DNA of 19,604 nt from Acidobacteriota bacterium. Its GTDB lineage: Bacteria; Acidobacteriota; Vicinamibacteria; Vicinamibacterales; Vicinamibacteraceae. The position numbers and the translations under genes were made by a program. A model generated the notes under the pieces. It saw nothing but the letters and a program-made list of their open reading frames with translations, was not told the origin of the DNA and did not search any database. This document shows positions 6,283 through 13,199 of the stretch, piece after piece (position 1 is the stretch's first letter; every line of letters begins with the position of its first letter). The stretch is taken from contig JAEZCY010000314.1 in assembly GCA_023429845.1 (NCBI GenBank), positions 1-19,604 of the forward strand, in the 5' to 3' direction.

Positions 6283-7307
6283 TCGTCGCCTTGCTCCTCG
6301 CCGCCACGCTTCTCCAAGGGTCAGGTAGGGACCGCTCTCCGAGCGGTCCGTCTGCCTCTCCGAGCCGTCCGCCTGCGCATGGGATTCACACGTCGGGTAG
6401 GGACGGCTCTCCCCGCCGTCCGTCTGCCGCGATCGCTGAGATGGACGCGTCGGCGACGCGTCCCTACCAGCTCCAATCGAAGGCGGACGAACTCGCGGCG
6501 CGCTTCACGAAGGATCTCGAGGCGATCGCCGACGCGGTGGACGGCAGCGTCGGCTACCTTGTCGTGGACCTCACGACGGGCCAGCGCTTCGAGCGTCGCG
6601 CCGACGAGGCGTTCCCGACGGCATCGGCCATCAAGATCGGCATCCTGTACGAGTTGTTCGCCCAGGCCGACGCCGGCACGGTGGCACTCGATGCGCCGCG
6701 CCCGCTGCCAGACGCCGCGCGCGTCGGCGGCGCCGGCATCCTCCAGCGCCTGACGTCGCCGATCATCTCGCTGCGCGACCACGCGCTGCTGATGATCCTG
6801 CTCAGCGACAACACCGCCACCAACGTGCTCATCGACACGCTCGGGCGCGATGCGATCAACGCGCGCATGCGCCTGCTCGGCGCGACGCACTTCCAGTTGC
6901 GGCGCCGCATGATGGACGGCGAGGCGGCCGGCCGGGGCGACGAGAACGTGGCGACGCCGTCCGACCTCGTCACGGTGATGGACGCGCTGCGCGCCGGTCG
7001 CGGGCTGACGCCGGCCAGTCACGACGCCGGGCTGGCGATCCTGCGCGAGTACGGCCCCACCGCGGTGCGTGCCGGCATACCGGCCAGCGTCTCCGTTGCG
7101 ACAAAGCCGGGCTCACTGACCGGCGTGCGAGCTGAGGTGGCGTTCGTGGACCTGAAAGGGCGGCCTTACCTGCTCTGCGTCATGGCCAGCTTCCTGGCAG
7201 ACGATGCAGCAGGTGGGACGCTGATCACTGGCATTTCGCGATCCGCTTACGCGTACTTCTCGCGTCTCTCTCGCGCGGGTGTCGAAGGGCGACTGCTGGA
7301 TCGCTGA
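6279..7307 (+). CDS. Class A beta-lactamase-like serine hydrolase
   Basis: The 342-residue product begins with a short hydrophobic segment (IVALLLAATLLQG) likely to act as a signal peptide. A low-complexity Ser/Pro/Arg-rich linker (about 16-62) follows, encoded by three copies of the hairpin repeat. The serine hydrolase domain (about 70-340) has the nucleophile motif SAIK (Ser116, Lys119), SDN (176-178), an omega-loop-like DENVATP (221-227) and KPG (276-278) where active beta-lactamases have KTG or KSG. The KTG change and the neighbourhood suggest a penicillin-binding or peptidase-like relative rather than a proven resistance enzyme. The GTG start overlaps the phosphatase stop (GTGA); a more internal start would lose the export signal. 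It is probably periplasmic. Family assignment is firm, substrate unknown. Confidence 0.87.
   Translation: MIVALLLAATLLQGSGRDRSPSGPSASPSRPPAHGIHTSGRDGSPRRPSAAIAEMDASATRPYQLQSKADELAARFTKDLEAIADAVDGSVGYLVVDLTTGQRFERRADEAFPTASAIKIGILYELFAQADAGTVALDAPRPLPDAARVGGAGILQRLTSPIISLRDHALLMILLSDNTATNVLIDTLGRDAINARMRLLGATHFQLRRRMMDGEAAGRGDENVATPSDLVTVMDALRAGRGLTPASHDAGLAILREYGPTAVRAGIPASVSVATKPGSLTGVRAEVAFVDLKGRPYLLCVMASFLADDAAGGTLITGISRSAYAYFSRLSRAGVEGRLLDR
6325..6356. repeat. Dispersed hairpin repeat, copy B (compensated stem)
   Basis: GTAGGG is followed by GGACCGCTC (6329-6337), loop TCC, GAGCGGTCC (6341-6349) and GTCTGCC. Compared with copy A both arms of the stem have changed together, so pairing is kept. 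A half copy (GAGCCGTCC at 6362-6370 plus GCCTGC) follows. The element lies in frame within the linker of the serine hydrolase. Confidence 0.8.
6397..6428. repeat. Dispersed hairpin repeat, copy C
   Basis: GTAGGG leads into GGACGGC (6401-6407), loop TCTCCCC, GCCGTCC (6415-6421) and GTCTGCC. It is the same element as copies A and B with a 7-bp stem and a slightly different loop, and is in frame within the hydrolase linker. Confidence 0.78.
6443..6467. repeat. Dispersed hairpin repeat, copy D (inverted orientation)
   Basis: GGACGCGTC (6443-6451), loop GGC, GACGCGTCC (6455-6463) and then CCCTAC (6462-6467). Read on the other strand it starts GTAGGG like the other copies. The three variable stem base pairs again differ but remain complementary. 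Confidence 0.78.
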
Positions 7308-7457
7308 CGAGTCGCGCGCCGTCGATGCGTCAGCGGGCGGCTACACGTGAACGGGCTCCGGACCGGTCGGAAAGAGCCGGGCAGACTTCCGTTGGCACAG
7401 CTCATTGAAGTCGTCTACGGAGGCGACATTTGTCTCTGCTATCTGGTAATTGCCCCT

Positions 7458-7479
7458 TTGGGACGTAGGGAAGTTCCAA
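7458..7479. promoter_or_regulatory. Inverted repeat, candidate activator site upstream of EPS operon
   Basis: TTGGGAC (7458-7464) and GTTCCAA (7473-7479) are inverted repeats with six of seven positions complementary, separated by 8 bases. They lie in the AT-richer stretch 7420-7530. A small palindrome GACA-TT-TGTC (7425-7434) is nearby. The position, 60-110 bp upstream of the candidate sigma-54 promoter at 7536, suits an enhancer-binding activator. Neither has been matched to a known operator. Confidence 0.3.
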
Positions 7480-7535
7480 TCCACGGATCTCCCCCTAAAC
7501 GACACAAAAATCACAACTTGCACGGCTCGGATCTG

Positions 7536-7550
7536 TGGTAGGTTCGTTGC
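7536..7550 (+). promoter_or_regulatory. Candidate sigma-54 promoter of the EPS operon
   Basis: TGGTAGGTTCGTTGC has GG and GC exactly 10 bases apart and a full TTGC -12 element, but only part of the -24 element (TGGTAG for TGGCAC). Transcription would start near 7562. Exosortase-type EPS operons are often driven by sigma-54 with a PrsR-type activator, which supports the idea. No good sigma-70 promoter was seen; TTGCAC (7518-7523) with TAGGTT (7539-7544) has only 15 bp between. Confidence 0.38.
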
Positions 7551-7619
7551 CGCGCAGGCCGCCTGCCCTTTCCACACACGATCGCGCGAGTACGAGTGCG
7601 ACGCGTCCTGATTCAACCA

Positions 7620-7910
7620 GGAGCGACGTACCGCCGATTGGGAAAGCGTCAGGCGATGCCAAGGGTCCGGGCAGGGGTGCCCGGGGTCGTCGCGCGACTC
7701 GTCAGTTGCTCAATGCGTGCAGACGGCGGCAGCCGCCGATCAGCAGTCCCGAAATCCGAAGGATGGGACTGATGGGGCGGTAGCCTGTCCGACGCTCGGG
7801 ATTGTACGTAGCCGTCGATGGCCGGGAACGGCCTGCAGGCGGTTCTCGTAAGTAGGCGTCGGGCCTTGGCCGACGCGCAGGCGCCGCCGCGGTGCGGGGA
7901 CGCCGCGGCT
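7620..7910 (+). other. Multi-hairpin 5' leader of the EPS operon
   Basis: The 620 bp from 7308 to 7931 hold no credible gene; short frames at 7341-7616 (minus) and 7535-7783 (plus) show no family features. From 7620 on, the plus strand is full of inverted repeats: CCGGGCA (7667-7673) / TGCCCGG (7678-7684); CGGCGGC-A-GCCGCCG near 7725-7739; CAGTCCC (7744-7750) / GGGACTG (7765-7771) with an inner ATCC/GGAT stem; GGCCG-GGAA-CGGCC (7820-7833, a GNRA-type loop); GCGTCGG (7856-7862) / CCGACGC (7870-7876); GCCGCGG (7886-7892) / CCGCGGC (7903-7909). No match to a riboswitch class I know was found. The leader probably serves transcription pausing or attenuation together with the antiterminator. Confidence 0.45.
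7776..7787 (+). promoter_or_regulatory. ops/JUMPstart-like element (GGCGGTAGCCTG)
   Basis: The 12-mer matches the E. coli ops element GGCGGTAGCGTG at 11 positions, including the complete GGCGGTAG core, and the preceding GG extends the match to the GGGGCGGTAG of JUMPstart. It is on the coding strand, 5 bases after a hairpin and 144 bases before the start of the NusG/RfaH-like gene. ops pauses polymerase and recruits RfaH. The single mismatch is at position 10, which might weaken the small hairpin that RfaH reads in the non-template strand. One other near match (4113-4124) occurs inside fabZ on the non-coding strand, so chance cannot be ruled out by sequence alone. Confidence 0.5.
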
Positions 7911-7931
7911 TCGACGTTCAGGCAAGTGCAC

Positions 7932-8435
7932 ATGGCTCACGATCTCGAGTGGTTCGCCCTCCGCGTCAAGCCGCGCACCGAACGCATCGTCGCAGATGCG
8001 CTGCAGGGCAAGGGTTACGAGCAGTTGCTGCCCCTGCACAAGGAGCGGCGCCGGTGGTCGGACCGCATCACGACGCTCGAGTCGCCGCTCTTCACGGGAT
8101 ACGTGTTCTGCAGGTTCGACGTCGAGCACCGGTTGCCGATTCTGAAGACTCCGGGCGTGCTGCAGGTGGTCGGCATCGGCAAGACGCCCTATCCGATCGA
8201 TGACGCCGAGATCGACGCGCTCAAGGTGCTTGCCGGATCAGGGCTGCCGGTGGAGCCCTGGCCTTTCCTGTACATCGGGCAGCGCATCGAGATCGTCGGC
8301 GGCCCACTTGCCGGCGCAAGCGGCATTCTGCTCAACGTCAAGGGGCAGGACCGCCTCGTGGTGTCGATCTCGCTCCTGCAGCGGTCTGTGTCCGTCGAAG
8401 TGCCGCAATCATGCGCCTGGCCGGCGTCGGCCTGA
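7932..8435 (+). CDS. NusG/RfaH-like (UpxY/LoaP-type) transcription antiterminator
   Basis: The 167-residue protein has a NusG N-terminal domain (about 5-95: EWFALRVKPRTERIVADAL, then LFTGYVFCRFDVEHRLPILKTPGVLQVVG) and a KOW domain (about 113-157: YIGQRIEIVGGPLAGASGILL). Length and layout are those of specialised NusG paralogues such as RfaH, UpxY and LoaP, which bind paused polymerase at the head of long polysaccharide operons and stop premature termination. The ATG at 7932 was chosen because the NGN domain starts there; the frame is open to 7818 but that extension is unlike any NusG. It is the first gene of the EPS operon, after a structured leader with an ops-like site, so it probably promotes its own and downstream transcription. 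Confidence 0.9.
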   Translation: MAHDLEWFALRVKPRTERIVADALQGKGYEQLLPLHKERRRWSDRITTLESPLFTGYVFCRFDVEHRLPILKTPGVLQVVGIGKTPYPIDDAEIDALKVLAGSGLPVEPWPFLYIGQRIEIVGGPLAGASGILLNVKGQDRLVVSISLLQRSVSVEVPQSCAWPASA

Positions 8436-8508
8436 CGGAACGCCGAACGTCCAACGTCGAGTTCCGAAGGCCGACGGCCGAATGCCGGAATCCACAGGCT
8501 CCACTCTG
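8436..8508. repeat. Degenerate GC-rich repeat in the first operon gap
   Basis: The 73-bp gap has recurring pieces (CCGAACGT/CCAACGTCG, CCGAAGGCCGACGGCCGAA) and imperfect palindromy (GGCCGACGGCC; TTCCG with CGGAA). It resembles the simple repeats at the window start. No terminator with a T-run is present. An in-frame ATG at 8482 would put part of it in the next gene, which I think less likely. Confidence 0.35.
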
Positions 8509-9117
8509 ATGTCAAGCATCCCCTTCCTGCGATTGCTGAGCGCGCTGGTGTTGACCTGCGCCGTGTTTGCGCCCGCGGCGCACGCGCAACCATCGGACGC
8601 CGAGGTCGGCGTGTCGGTGCCGACGGCGCCCGGCTTCACCATCGGTCCGGAAGATGTCCTGGGCGTGCTCGTCTGGCGCGAGGCCGAAGTCTCCGGTGAC
8701 GTCACCGTGCGGGCCGACGGCATGATCACGCTGCCCCTGGTCCGCGACGTCCGGGCGGCAGGCCTCACGCCGAACGAACTCGCCGAGCAGGTCGAGACGT
8801 CGCTTCGCGAGTACATCACCGACGCATCGGTCACGGTTGTCGTTCGTCAGATGAACAGCAGGCGGGCCTTCATCACGGGCGAGGTCGCCAAGCCCGGCGC
8901 CTACCCGCTGACCGCCCCTACGACCGTCATGCAGTTGATCGCCTTGGCTGGGGGTCTCACGGAGTTCGCCCAGGCCAACAGCATCGCCGTGATGCGCGTC
9001 GAGGACGGCCGCGCACAGGTGCTGAAATTTGCCTACAAGGACGTGGCAAAGGGCAAGAAGGCGGATCAGAACATCGTGCTTCGTCCCGGCGACACCGTCG
9101 TCGTTCCCGAGAAGTAG
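8509..9117 (+). CDS. Wza-like polysaccharide export protein (Poly_export-SLBB)
   Basis: The 202-residue product starts with a signal peptide (MSSIPFLRLLSALVLTCAVFAPAAHA|Q). The Poly_export domain (about 42-115: FTIGPEDVLGVLVWREAEVSGDVTVRADGMITLPLV) is followed by an SLBB-type domain (about 117-165: RRAFITGEVAKPGAYPLTAPTTVMQLIALAGGL) and ends LRPGDTVVVPEK. Such proteins form the periplasmic/outer-membrane channel through which capsule or EPS leaves the cell. It is short, with one SLBB domain and without the C-terminal helix of E. coli Wza. No usual lipobox is present (LVLTC has Thr before Cys), so a soluble or non-lipidated form is likely. The ATG at 8509 places the signal peptide at the N-terminus. 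The next gene starts 9 bp after the stop. Confidence 0.9.
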   Translation: MSSIPFLRLLSALVLTCAVFAPAAHAQPSDAEVGVSVPTAPGFTIGPEDVLGVLVWREAEVSGDVTVRADGMITLPLVRDVRAAGLTPNELAEQVETSLREYITDASVTVVVRQMNSRRAFITGEVAKPGAYPLTAPTTVMQLIALAGGLTEFAQANSIAVMRVEDGRAQVLKFAYKDVAKGKKADQNIVLRPGDTVVVPEK

Positions 9118-9126
9118 GGCCAGGCG

Positions 9127-10626
9127 GTGCATCCTTCTCTAGCGGGTCCGTGCATGGTGCTGCTGCTCGCATACGGGCAAGCCGGCCAGGATCCTTCAGC
9201 GCCGCCAGCAACGACGCAGGAAGGCGCCCCGACGCCGGCGCCCCCGAGCACGAGAGCACCAGCGACGGAGACCCCGCCGCCCGAGCGCCAGGGGCGGGAG
9301 GGACGACAGGGCCGCGAGTCGAAGCGGCGGCGGGCTGATGTGCCCCAAACCGCCGTTCGCACCGGCAGGTTGCCAACCCGGACCACGCGCAGCGCAGGTC
9401 TCGTCACCCAAACGCTCGTGCTGGACGTCAACCTGCAAGGTGGGTACGACGACAACCTGTCAGCGGGCACTGCCAGCGGTTTCGAGAACCCGACGGCGAT
9501 GGCGAGCGGATCAGCGGGCACGTTCGACGCGGGCTTCACGTTCGCGCGCCACAACCTCAGACACGCATTGACGCTCAACTCGAGGGGCACTGCGTACGCA
9601 TACCCGGCCCATCTAGCTGGGCCGGTAGTCGGGGCGGACGCCGCGCTTGGCGGACAAACCACGCTGGGACGGAACACCACGCTCGACGGCTCGCAGATGG
9701 TCGGGTACGAGCCCTTCTTCAGTCCTTTCGACACGACTGGGACGATGCCGTCTGCCCAGTTGGAGCAGGCCGTCCCGTCGACAGGTCTGTTCGAGCGCCG
9801 CTCCATCGTGGGACGGAGTGCGCTCTCGATCACACAGCAGTGGGGCGTCCGTCAGTCGGCGACCGGCCGCTACGAGTACGGGAGCCGGCGGTTCGCAGAC
9901 GCGGCAGTCGGCGACACTCGTGTTCATTCCGCGAATGCGGCTTACCGCGTGACGGTTTCGGGTGCGCTGGCCGTTCGCGGCGACTACCGCTACATGAACT
10001 TCGCCGCAACCGAGCCAGGTGGCGGGGTCCGCCCGAACCGGACCCACCGCATCGAGGGTGGTCTGCAAGGCGACGTGCCGACATCACGGACGCAGAAGGT
10101 GTCCTGGTCGGTGGTCGGCGGCGCCAACAAGCTGTCGTCGGAGGGCAGCACGCTCGCACAGCCGTTCGTCTCCTGGGTGCCGGTTGGTTCGGCGACCATG
10201 AAGCTGCCGGTGTCCGACACATGGGCGGTCGATGCGAGTTACTTGCGTGAGTTCTCGCTGCTGCAGGGCTTGACCGATGCGGTCTATGCCAACGACACGG
10301 CGATGCTCACCCTTGGCGGGCTGGCGGGACGACGCACGAACCTGCAGATTGGCGGGTCGTTTGCGACCTGGCGTACGCCGGCGCCGTCGGGGATCGCCAG
10401 CACCTTCAAGGTTTACGGCTTCACGCTGCAGGTGCGTCACGCGCTGACGCGGACGGTCGGCATGATCGCCAGCTACAGCTACTACCATCACCGGTTCGCC
10501 GATGGCGGCGAACTGCCTGAGGGCTTCCCCACTCAGTACGATCGGAATGCGTTGAGGATGGGTGTGAGTGTCAGATTCCCGCTTGCCGGACGCAGCGCCG
10601 CGCCGCAGCCGCTTGGAGGCAGGTGA
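9127..10626 (+). CDS. EPS-operon outer-membrane beta-barrel protein
   Basis: The 499-residue protein has a short N-terminal hydrophobic stretch (PCMVLLLAYGQAG), a Pro/Thr/Arg-rich disordered part (about 22-85), then LVTQTLVLDVNLQGGYDDNLS, typical of the first strand of large outer-membrane barrels, and many alternating amphipathic strands to the end (NALRMGVSVRFPLAG). Comparable barrels with this opening are found in exosortase-associated EPS operons, where they may form the outer-membrane exit or anchor. I cannot name the family with certainty. The GTG at 9127 follows the export gene by 9 bp; a later ATG at 9154 is possible but shortens the export signal. The stop is 1 bp from the next start, so translation is coupled. 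Confidence 0.75.
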   Translation: MHPSLAGPCMVLLLAYGQAGQDPSAPPATTQEGAPTPAPPSTRAPATETPPPERQGREGRQGRESKRRRADVPQTAVRTGRLPTRTTRSAGLVTQTLVLDVNLQGGYDDNLSAGTASGFENPTAMASGSAGTFDAGFTFARHNLRHALTLNSRGTAYAYPAHLAGPVVGADAALGGQTTLGRNTTLDGSQMVGYEPFFSPFDTTGTMPSAQLEQAVPSTGLFERRSIVGRSALSITQQWGVRQSATGRYEYGSRRFADAAVGDTRVHSANAAYRVTVSGALAVRGDYRYMNFAATEPGGGVRPNRTHRIEGGLQGDVPTSRTQKVSWSVVGGANKLSSEGSTLAQPFVSWVPVGSATMKLPVSDTWAVDASYLREFSLLQGLTDAVYANDTAMLTLGGLAGRRTNLQIGGSFATWRTPAPSGIASTFKVYGFTLQVRHALTRTVGMIASYSYYHHRFADGGELPEGFPTQYDRNALRMGVSVRFPLAGRSAAPQPLGGR

Positions 10627-10627
10627 C

Positions 10628-12259
10628 ATGCTGCCTGGTCGCCAGTTGACGCTGGACACGGTACGGAGCGCGCTGCTGCGCTGGCGGTGGCTGGTTATCG
10701 TGCCGCTCTTCGTCGGGTTGGTCGGCGGTCTCCTGGCCTCGCGGTTCCTGCCCAGCCGGTACCGTTCAGACGCGCTGATCCAGATCGTCCCGCAGCGTGT
10801 GCCCGAGACGTACGTGAGCGCCACGGTCACCGAGCGCGTCGAGGACCGTCTGCGAGCCATAAGCCAGCAGGTCCTGAGTCGCACGCAGCTCGAGAAGCTG
10901 ATCGTCGAACACGCTCTGTTCTCCGAAGAGCGGCGCGCCGCGCCGATGGAAGACGTCGTACAGCTCATGCATCGTCGCGTGACGATCGAGCCTGTCGTGA
11001 CGGCTCGGACCTCGTCGAGAGACAACGGCGCGGACGCGTTCCGGGTGTCTTTCGAGTACGAGGACCCGGTCATCGCGCAGAGGGTCGTGGAGCGCCTTGC
11101 CAGCTTCTACATCGACACGAACGCGCGCGAGCGCGGCACTCAAGCCGAGCAGACGAGCGCCTTTCTCGAGGCGCAGCTTGCCGACGCCCGCACACGCCTA
11201 GAGGCCCAGGAACTCCGCTTGAAGGTGTTTCGCGAGCAGAACGCCGGGCGGCTGCCGACGCAGATGCAAGCGAACATGCAGGCGATACAGAACGCGCAAC
11301 TGGCACTCCAGGCGACTGTCGAGTCCGTGGCCCGCGATCGTGACCGCAAGCTGATTCTCGAGCGTCTCTACGCGGAAGCAAGTGCCGAGAGCGATCCAGC
11401 CGTGTCGGCGAGCGCAGGGCCGGCGGGCGCGGGCGCAGACCCGATTGCCTCGCTGCCGACCGACGTGAGTCCTTCACAGCGGCTCGCGGTGGCCGAGCGC
11501 ACTCTTGCGCAGATGGAGTCCCGTCTCAGTGCGAAGCATCCGGACGTGCTCCGACTGCGGCGCATGATCGAGGAACTGCGGCAGCAGGTCGAGACCGTCG
11601 CACAGCAGCGCCCGCTCTCGGCCGACGAGGTGCCCGAGCGTCCGATCACGCCTGAGGACTCCAGACGACGCGCCAAGCTACGGGAGCAGCTGGCCGAGAT
11701 CGAAAGTCTGGACCGGCAGATTGCGTTCAAGGTGGAGGGCGAGCGGAGGCTTCGTGCACAGATCATCGGTTACCAGAACCGGCTCGAGGCCGTACCCGGC
11801 ATCGAGTCGGAGTGGGTGGCCTTGACTCGCGACTACGACACACTGCAAGCCACGTATCGTGATCTGCTGGCCAAGAGCGAGAACTCGCGCATGGCCGCGA
11901 GCCTCGAGCAGCGCCAGATCGGCGAGCAGTTCCGCATCCTTGATCCACCGCACGTGCCCGAGCGGCCGTACAGTCCCAATCGCGCACGGATCAATCTCAG
12001 CGCATCGGCCATGGGGCTCGGCCTGGGTCTGGCGCTTGTCGTCCTCGCCTTCCTGCACGACTCGACGATGCGCACGGAGGCCGACGTGCTGAACGCGAGC
12101 GCCTTGCCCGTGCTGGCTCTGGTGCCGTACGTGACGACGGATGCCGACAAGCGGCGTGATCGCCGCCGGCGCCATGTGGAACTCCTTGCCGGGTCGGGGA
12201 TTCTGGCGACACTCGGAGTGCTCGTCGTGACGTTGCGCCTCTGGAGATACATCCTGTGA
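10628..12259 (+). CDS. Wzz/Wzc-like polysaccharide chain-length determinant
   Basis: The 543-residue protein has an N-terminal membrane segment (WLVIVPLFVGLVGGLLASRFL, about 21-41) and a Wzz domain (YRSDALIQIVPQRVPETYV). A long coiled-coil periplasmic part (about 150-440) includes the GNVR-like end (PGIESEWVALTRDYDTLQATYRDLL, then EQFRILDPPHVPERPYSPN). Then come a membrane segment (about 456-476), a short loop and a third hydrophobic segment near the C-terminus (about 518-538). It lacks a kinase domain; the kinase is the next gene, as in two-protein BY-kinase systems of exosortase EPS loci. Together they set polymer length and gate export. GGAGG (10615-10619), 8 nt before the ATG at 10628, fixes the start. 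The stop overlaps the kinase start (GTGA). Confidence 0.92.
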   Translation: MLPGRQLTLDTVRSALLRWRWLVIVPLFVGLVGGLLASRFLPSRYRSDALIQIVPQRVPETYVSATVTERVEDRLRAISQQVLSRTQLEKLIVEHALFSEERRAAPMEDVVQLMHRRVTIEPVVTARTSSRDNGADAFRVSFEYEDPVIAQRVVERLASFYIDTNARERGTQAEQTSAFLEAQLADARTRLEAQELRLKVFREQNAGRLPTQMQANMQAIQNAQLALQATVESVARDRDRKLILERLYAEASAESDPAVSASAGPAGAGADPIASLPTDVSPSQRLAVAERTLAQMESRLSAKHPDVLRLRRMIEELRQQVETVAQQRPLSADEVPERPITPEDSRRRAKLREQLAEIESLDRQIAFKVEGERRLRAQIIGYQNRLEAVPGIESEWVALTRDYDTLQATYRDLLAKSENSRMAASLEQRQIGEQFRILDPPHVPERPYSPNRARINLSASAMGLGLGLALVVLAFLHDSTMRTEADVLNASALPVLALVPYVTTDADKRRDRRRRHVELLAGSGILATLGVLVVTLRLWRYIL

Positions 12260-12978
12260 CCTCGGCCTTTCTCACTGAGCCGACGGCGACCGCGGAGATC
12301 GCAAGTAGCGCCGGCCATTCCGACCGTCTCGTCACGTCAGCCAGCGCGAGCCCGATCCTCATCGAGCAGTTCCGCAACCTCGCGGCCTCTCTCAATCGGA
12401 TGCAGCGCGAGCGCACTCTCCAGAGCCTCGTCGTGACTTCCCCGTCGCCCGGTGACGGCAAGAGCCACGTCGCGGCGAACCTTGCGCTCACTCTCAGCGG
12501 CTCGTACAGACGGCGGGTCCTGTTGATTGACGCGGACCTGCGTCGCCCGACGCTGCATGCGCTGTTCGGAGTGAAGGGCGCGCCCGGCCTGCTGACGACC
12601 TTGCGCGGCACGGAAGACGGCGTTCTCGCGGTGGTTCCCGTGAGCGAATCGCTGTCGCTTCTGCCCGCAGGTGGCGTCCTGGCCAATCCGATTGGCGAAC
12701 TGTCTTCCGGGCGGATGGCCCGCCTCATCTCCATGGTCTCGTCGCGCTACGACTGGGTCATCGTCGACACCCCCCCGGCGGCGGGTCTTGCTGACGCTCG
12801 CATCGTGTCCGAAACGGTCGATGGCGTCGTTCTTGTAGTTCGGGCAGGCGTGACGCAGTTTCCCGATCTGGAAGCATCCGCTCACGCGCTTGGAGCCGAC
12901 CGCGTGCTCGGCATCGTGCTGAACGCTGTCGAGCCCCGCGAGATCCGGCGAGACGACTACTACAGCCACTACTACTAG
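12256..12978 (+). CDS. CpsD/CapB-like bacterial tyrosine autokinase
   Basis: The 240-residue cytoplasmic ATPase shows Walker A (TSPSPGDGKS, Lys69), Walker A' (VLLIDADLRRP, 88-98) and Walker B (VIVDTPP, 168-174), the set specific to BY-kinases. Its C-terminus is a tyrosine cluster, DDYYSHYY (Tyr235, 236, 239, 240), the expected autophosphorylation tail. The sequence EQFRNLAASLNRMQ (37-50) is the usual interaction helix. It should act with the chain-length protein encoded just upstream, its phosphorylation cycle controlling polymer length. The GTG start overlaps the upstream stop by 4 bp. Walker A has GDGKS where most relatives have GEGKS/T, a mild change. Confidence 0.93.
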   Translation: MTSAFLTEPTATAEIASSAGHSDRLVTSASASPILIEQFRNLAASLNRMQRERTLQSLVVTSPSPGDGKSHVAANLALTLSGSYRRRVLLIDADLRRPTLHALFGVKGAPGLLTTLRGTEDGVLAVVPVSESLSLLPAGGVLANPIGELSSGRMARLISMVSSRYDWVIVDTPPAAGLADARIVSETVDGVVLVVRAGVTQFPDLEASAHALGADRVLGIVLNAVEPREIRRDDYYSHYY

Positions 12979-13009
12979 CGCGCAGGGGTGACTCTTGTCG
13001 CCCTGCGCG
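12979..13009 (+). terminator. Intercistronic hairpin directly after the kinase stop
   Basis: CGCGCAGGG (12979-12987) and CCCTGCGCG (13001-13009) pair over 9 bp. Inside, after one bulged G, TGAC (12989-12992) pairs with GTCG (12997-13000) around the loop TCTT. It begins at the base after the stop codon. No T-run follows, so it may be an attenuator, an mRNA-stabilising 3' end, or a Rho-modulated site inside the operon. The 190 bp from there to 13199 show no gene or clear promoter. Confidence 0.5.
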
Positions 13010-13199
13010 AGGTCTGCGGCGCGCGGACGGCCGCGCCCGGCCGCCTTGACGCTCATCGCGGCGCGCTCCTCGCCGCCGAGAAAGCGCGGTTCATCGCTAC
13101 TGTTCACGGCTCTGCGGCCATGCCCCACCGCACCGGGTGTGCTGGCCCGACGTTTGCTGTCGAGTTAAGCGCGCCCGCCGCTGGAACGAGAGACCTTCG

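Noticed and set aside
7392..7407. Sigma-54-like TTGGCACAGCTCATTG
   Set aside because: The -24 half is perfect, but the -12 half has no GC at the required 10-base distance (TG instead, with TTG shifted by one).
7341..7783. Short frames in the EPS leader (7341-7616 minus, 7535-7783 plus)
   Set aside because: No ribosome sites, no recognisable domains; the plus one is Arg/Pro/Ser-rich and runs through hairpins. Treated as non-coding.
10084..11073. Minus-strand frame across the barrel/chain-length junction
   Set aside because: It covers two well-supported plus-strand genes with a good ribosome site at their junction; no family features in the antisense product.
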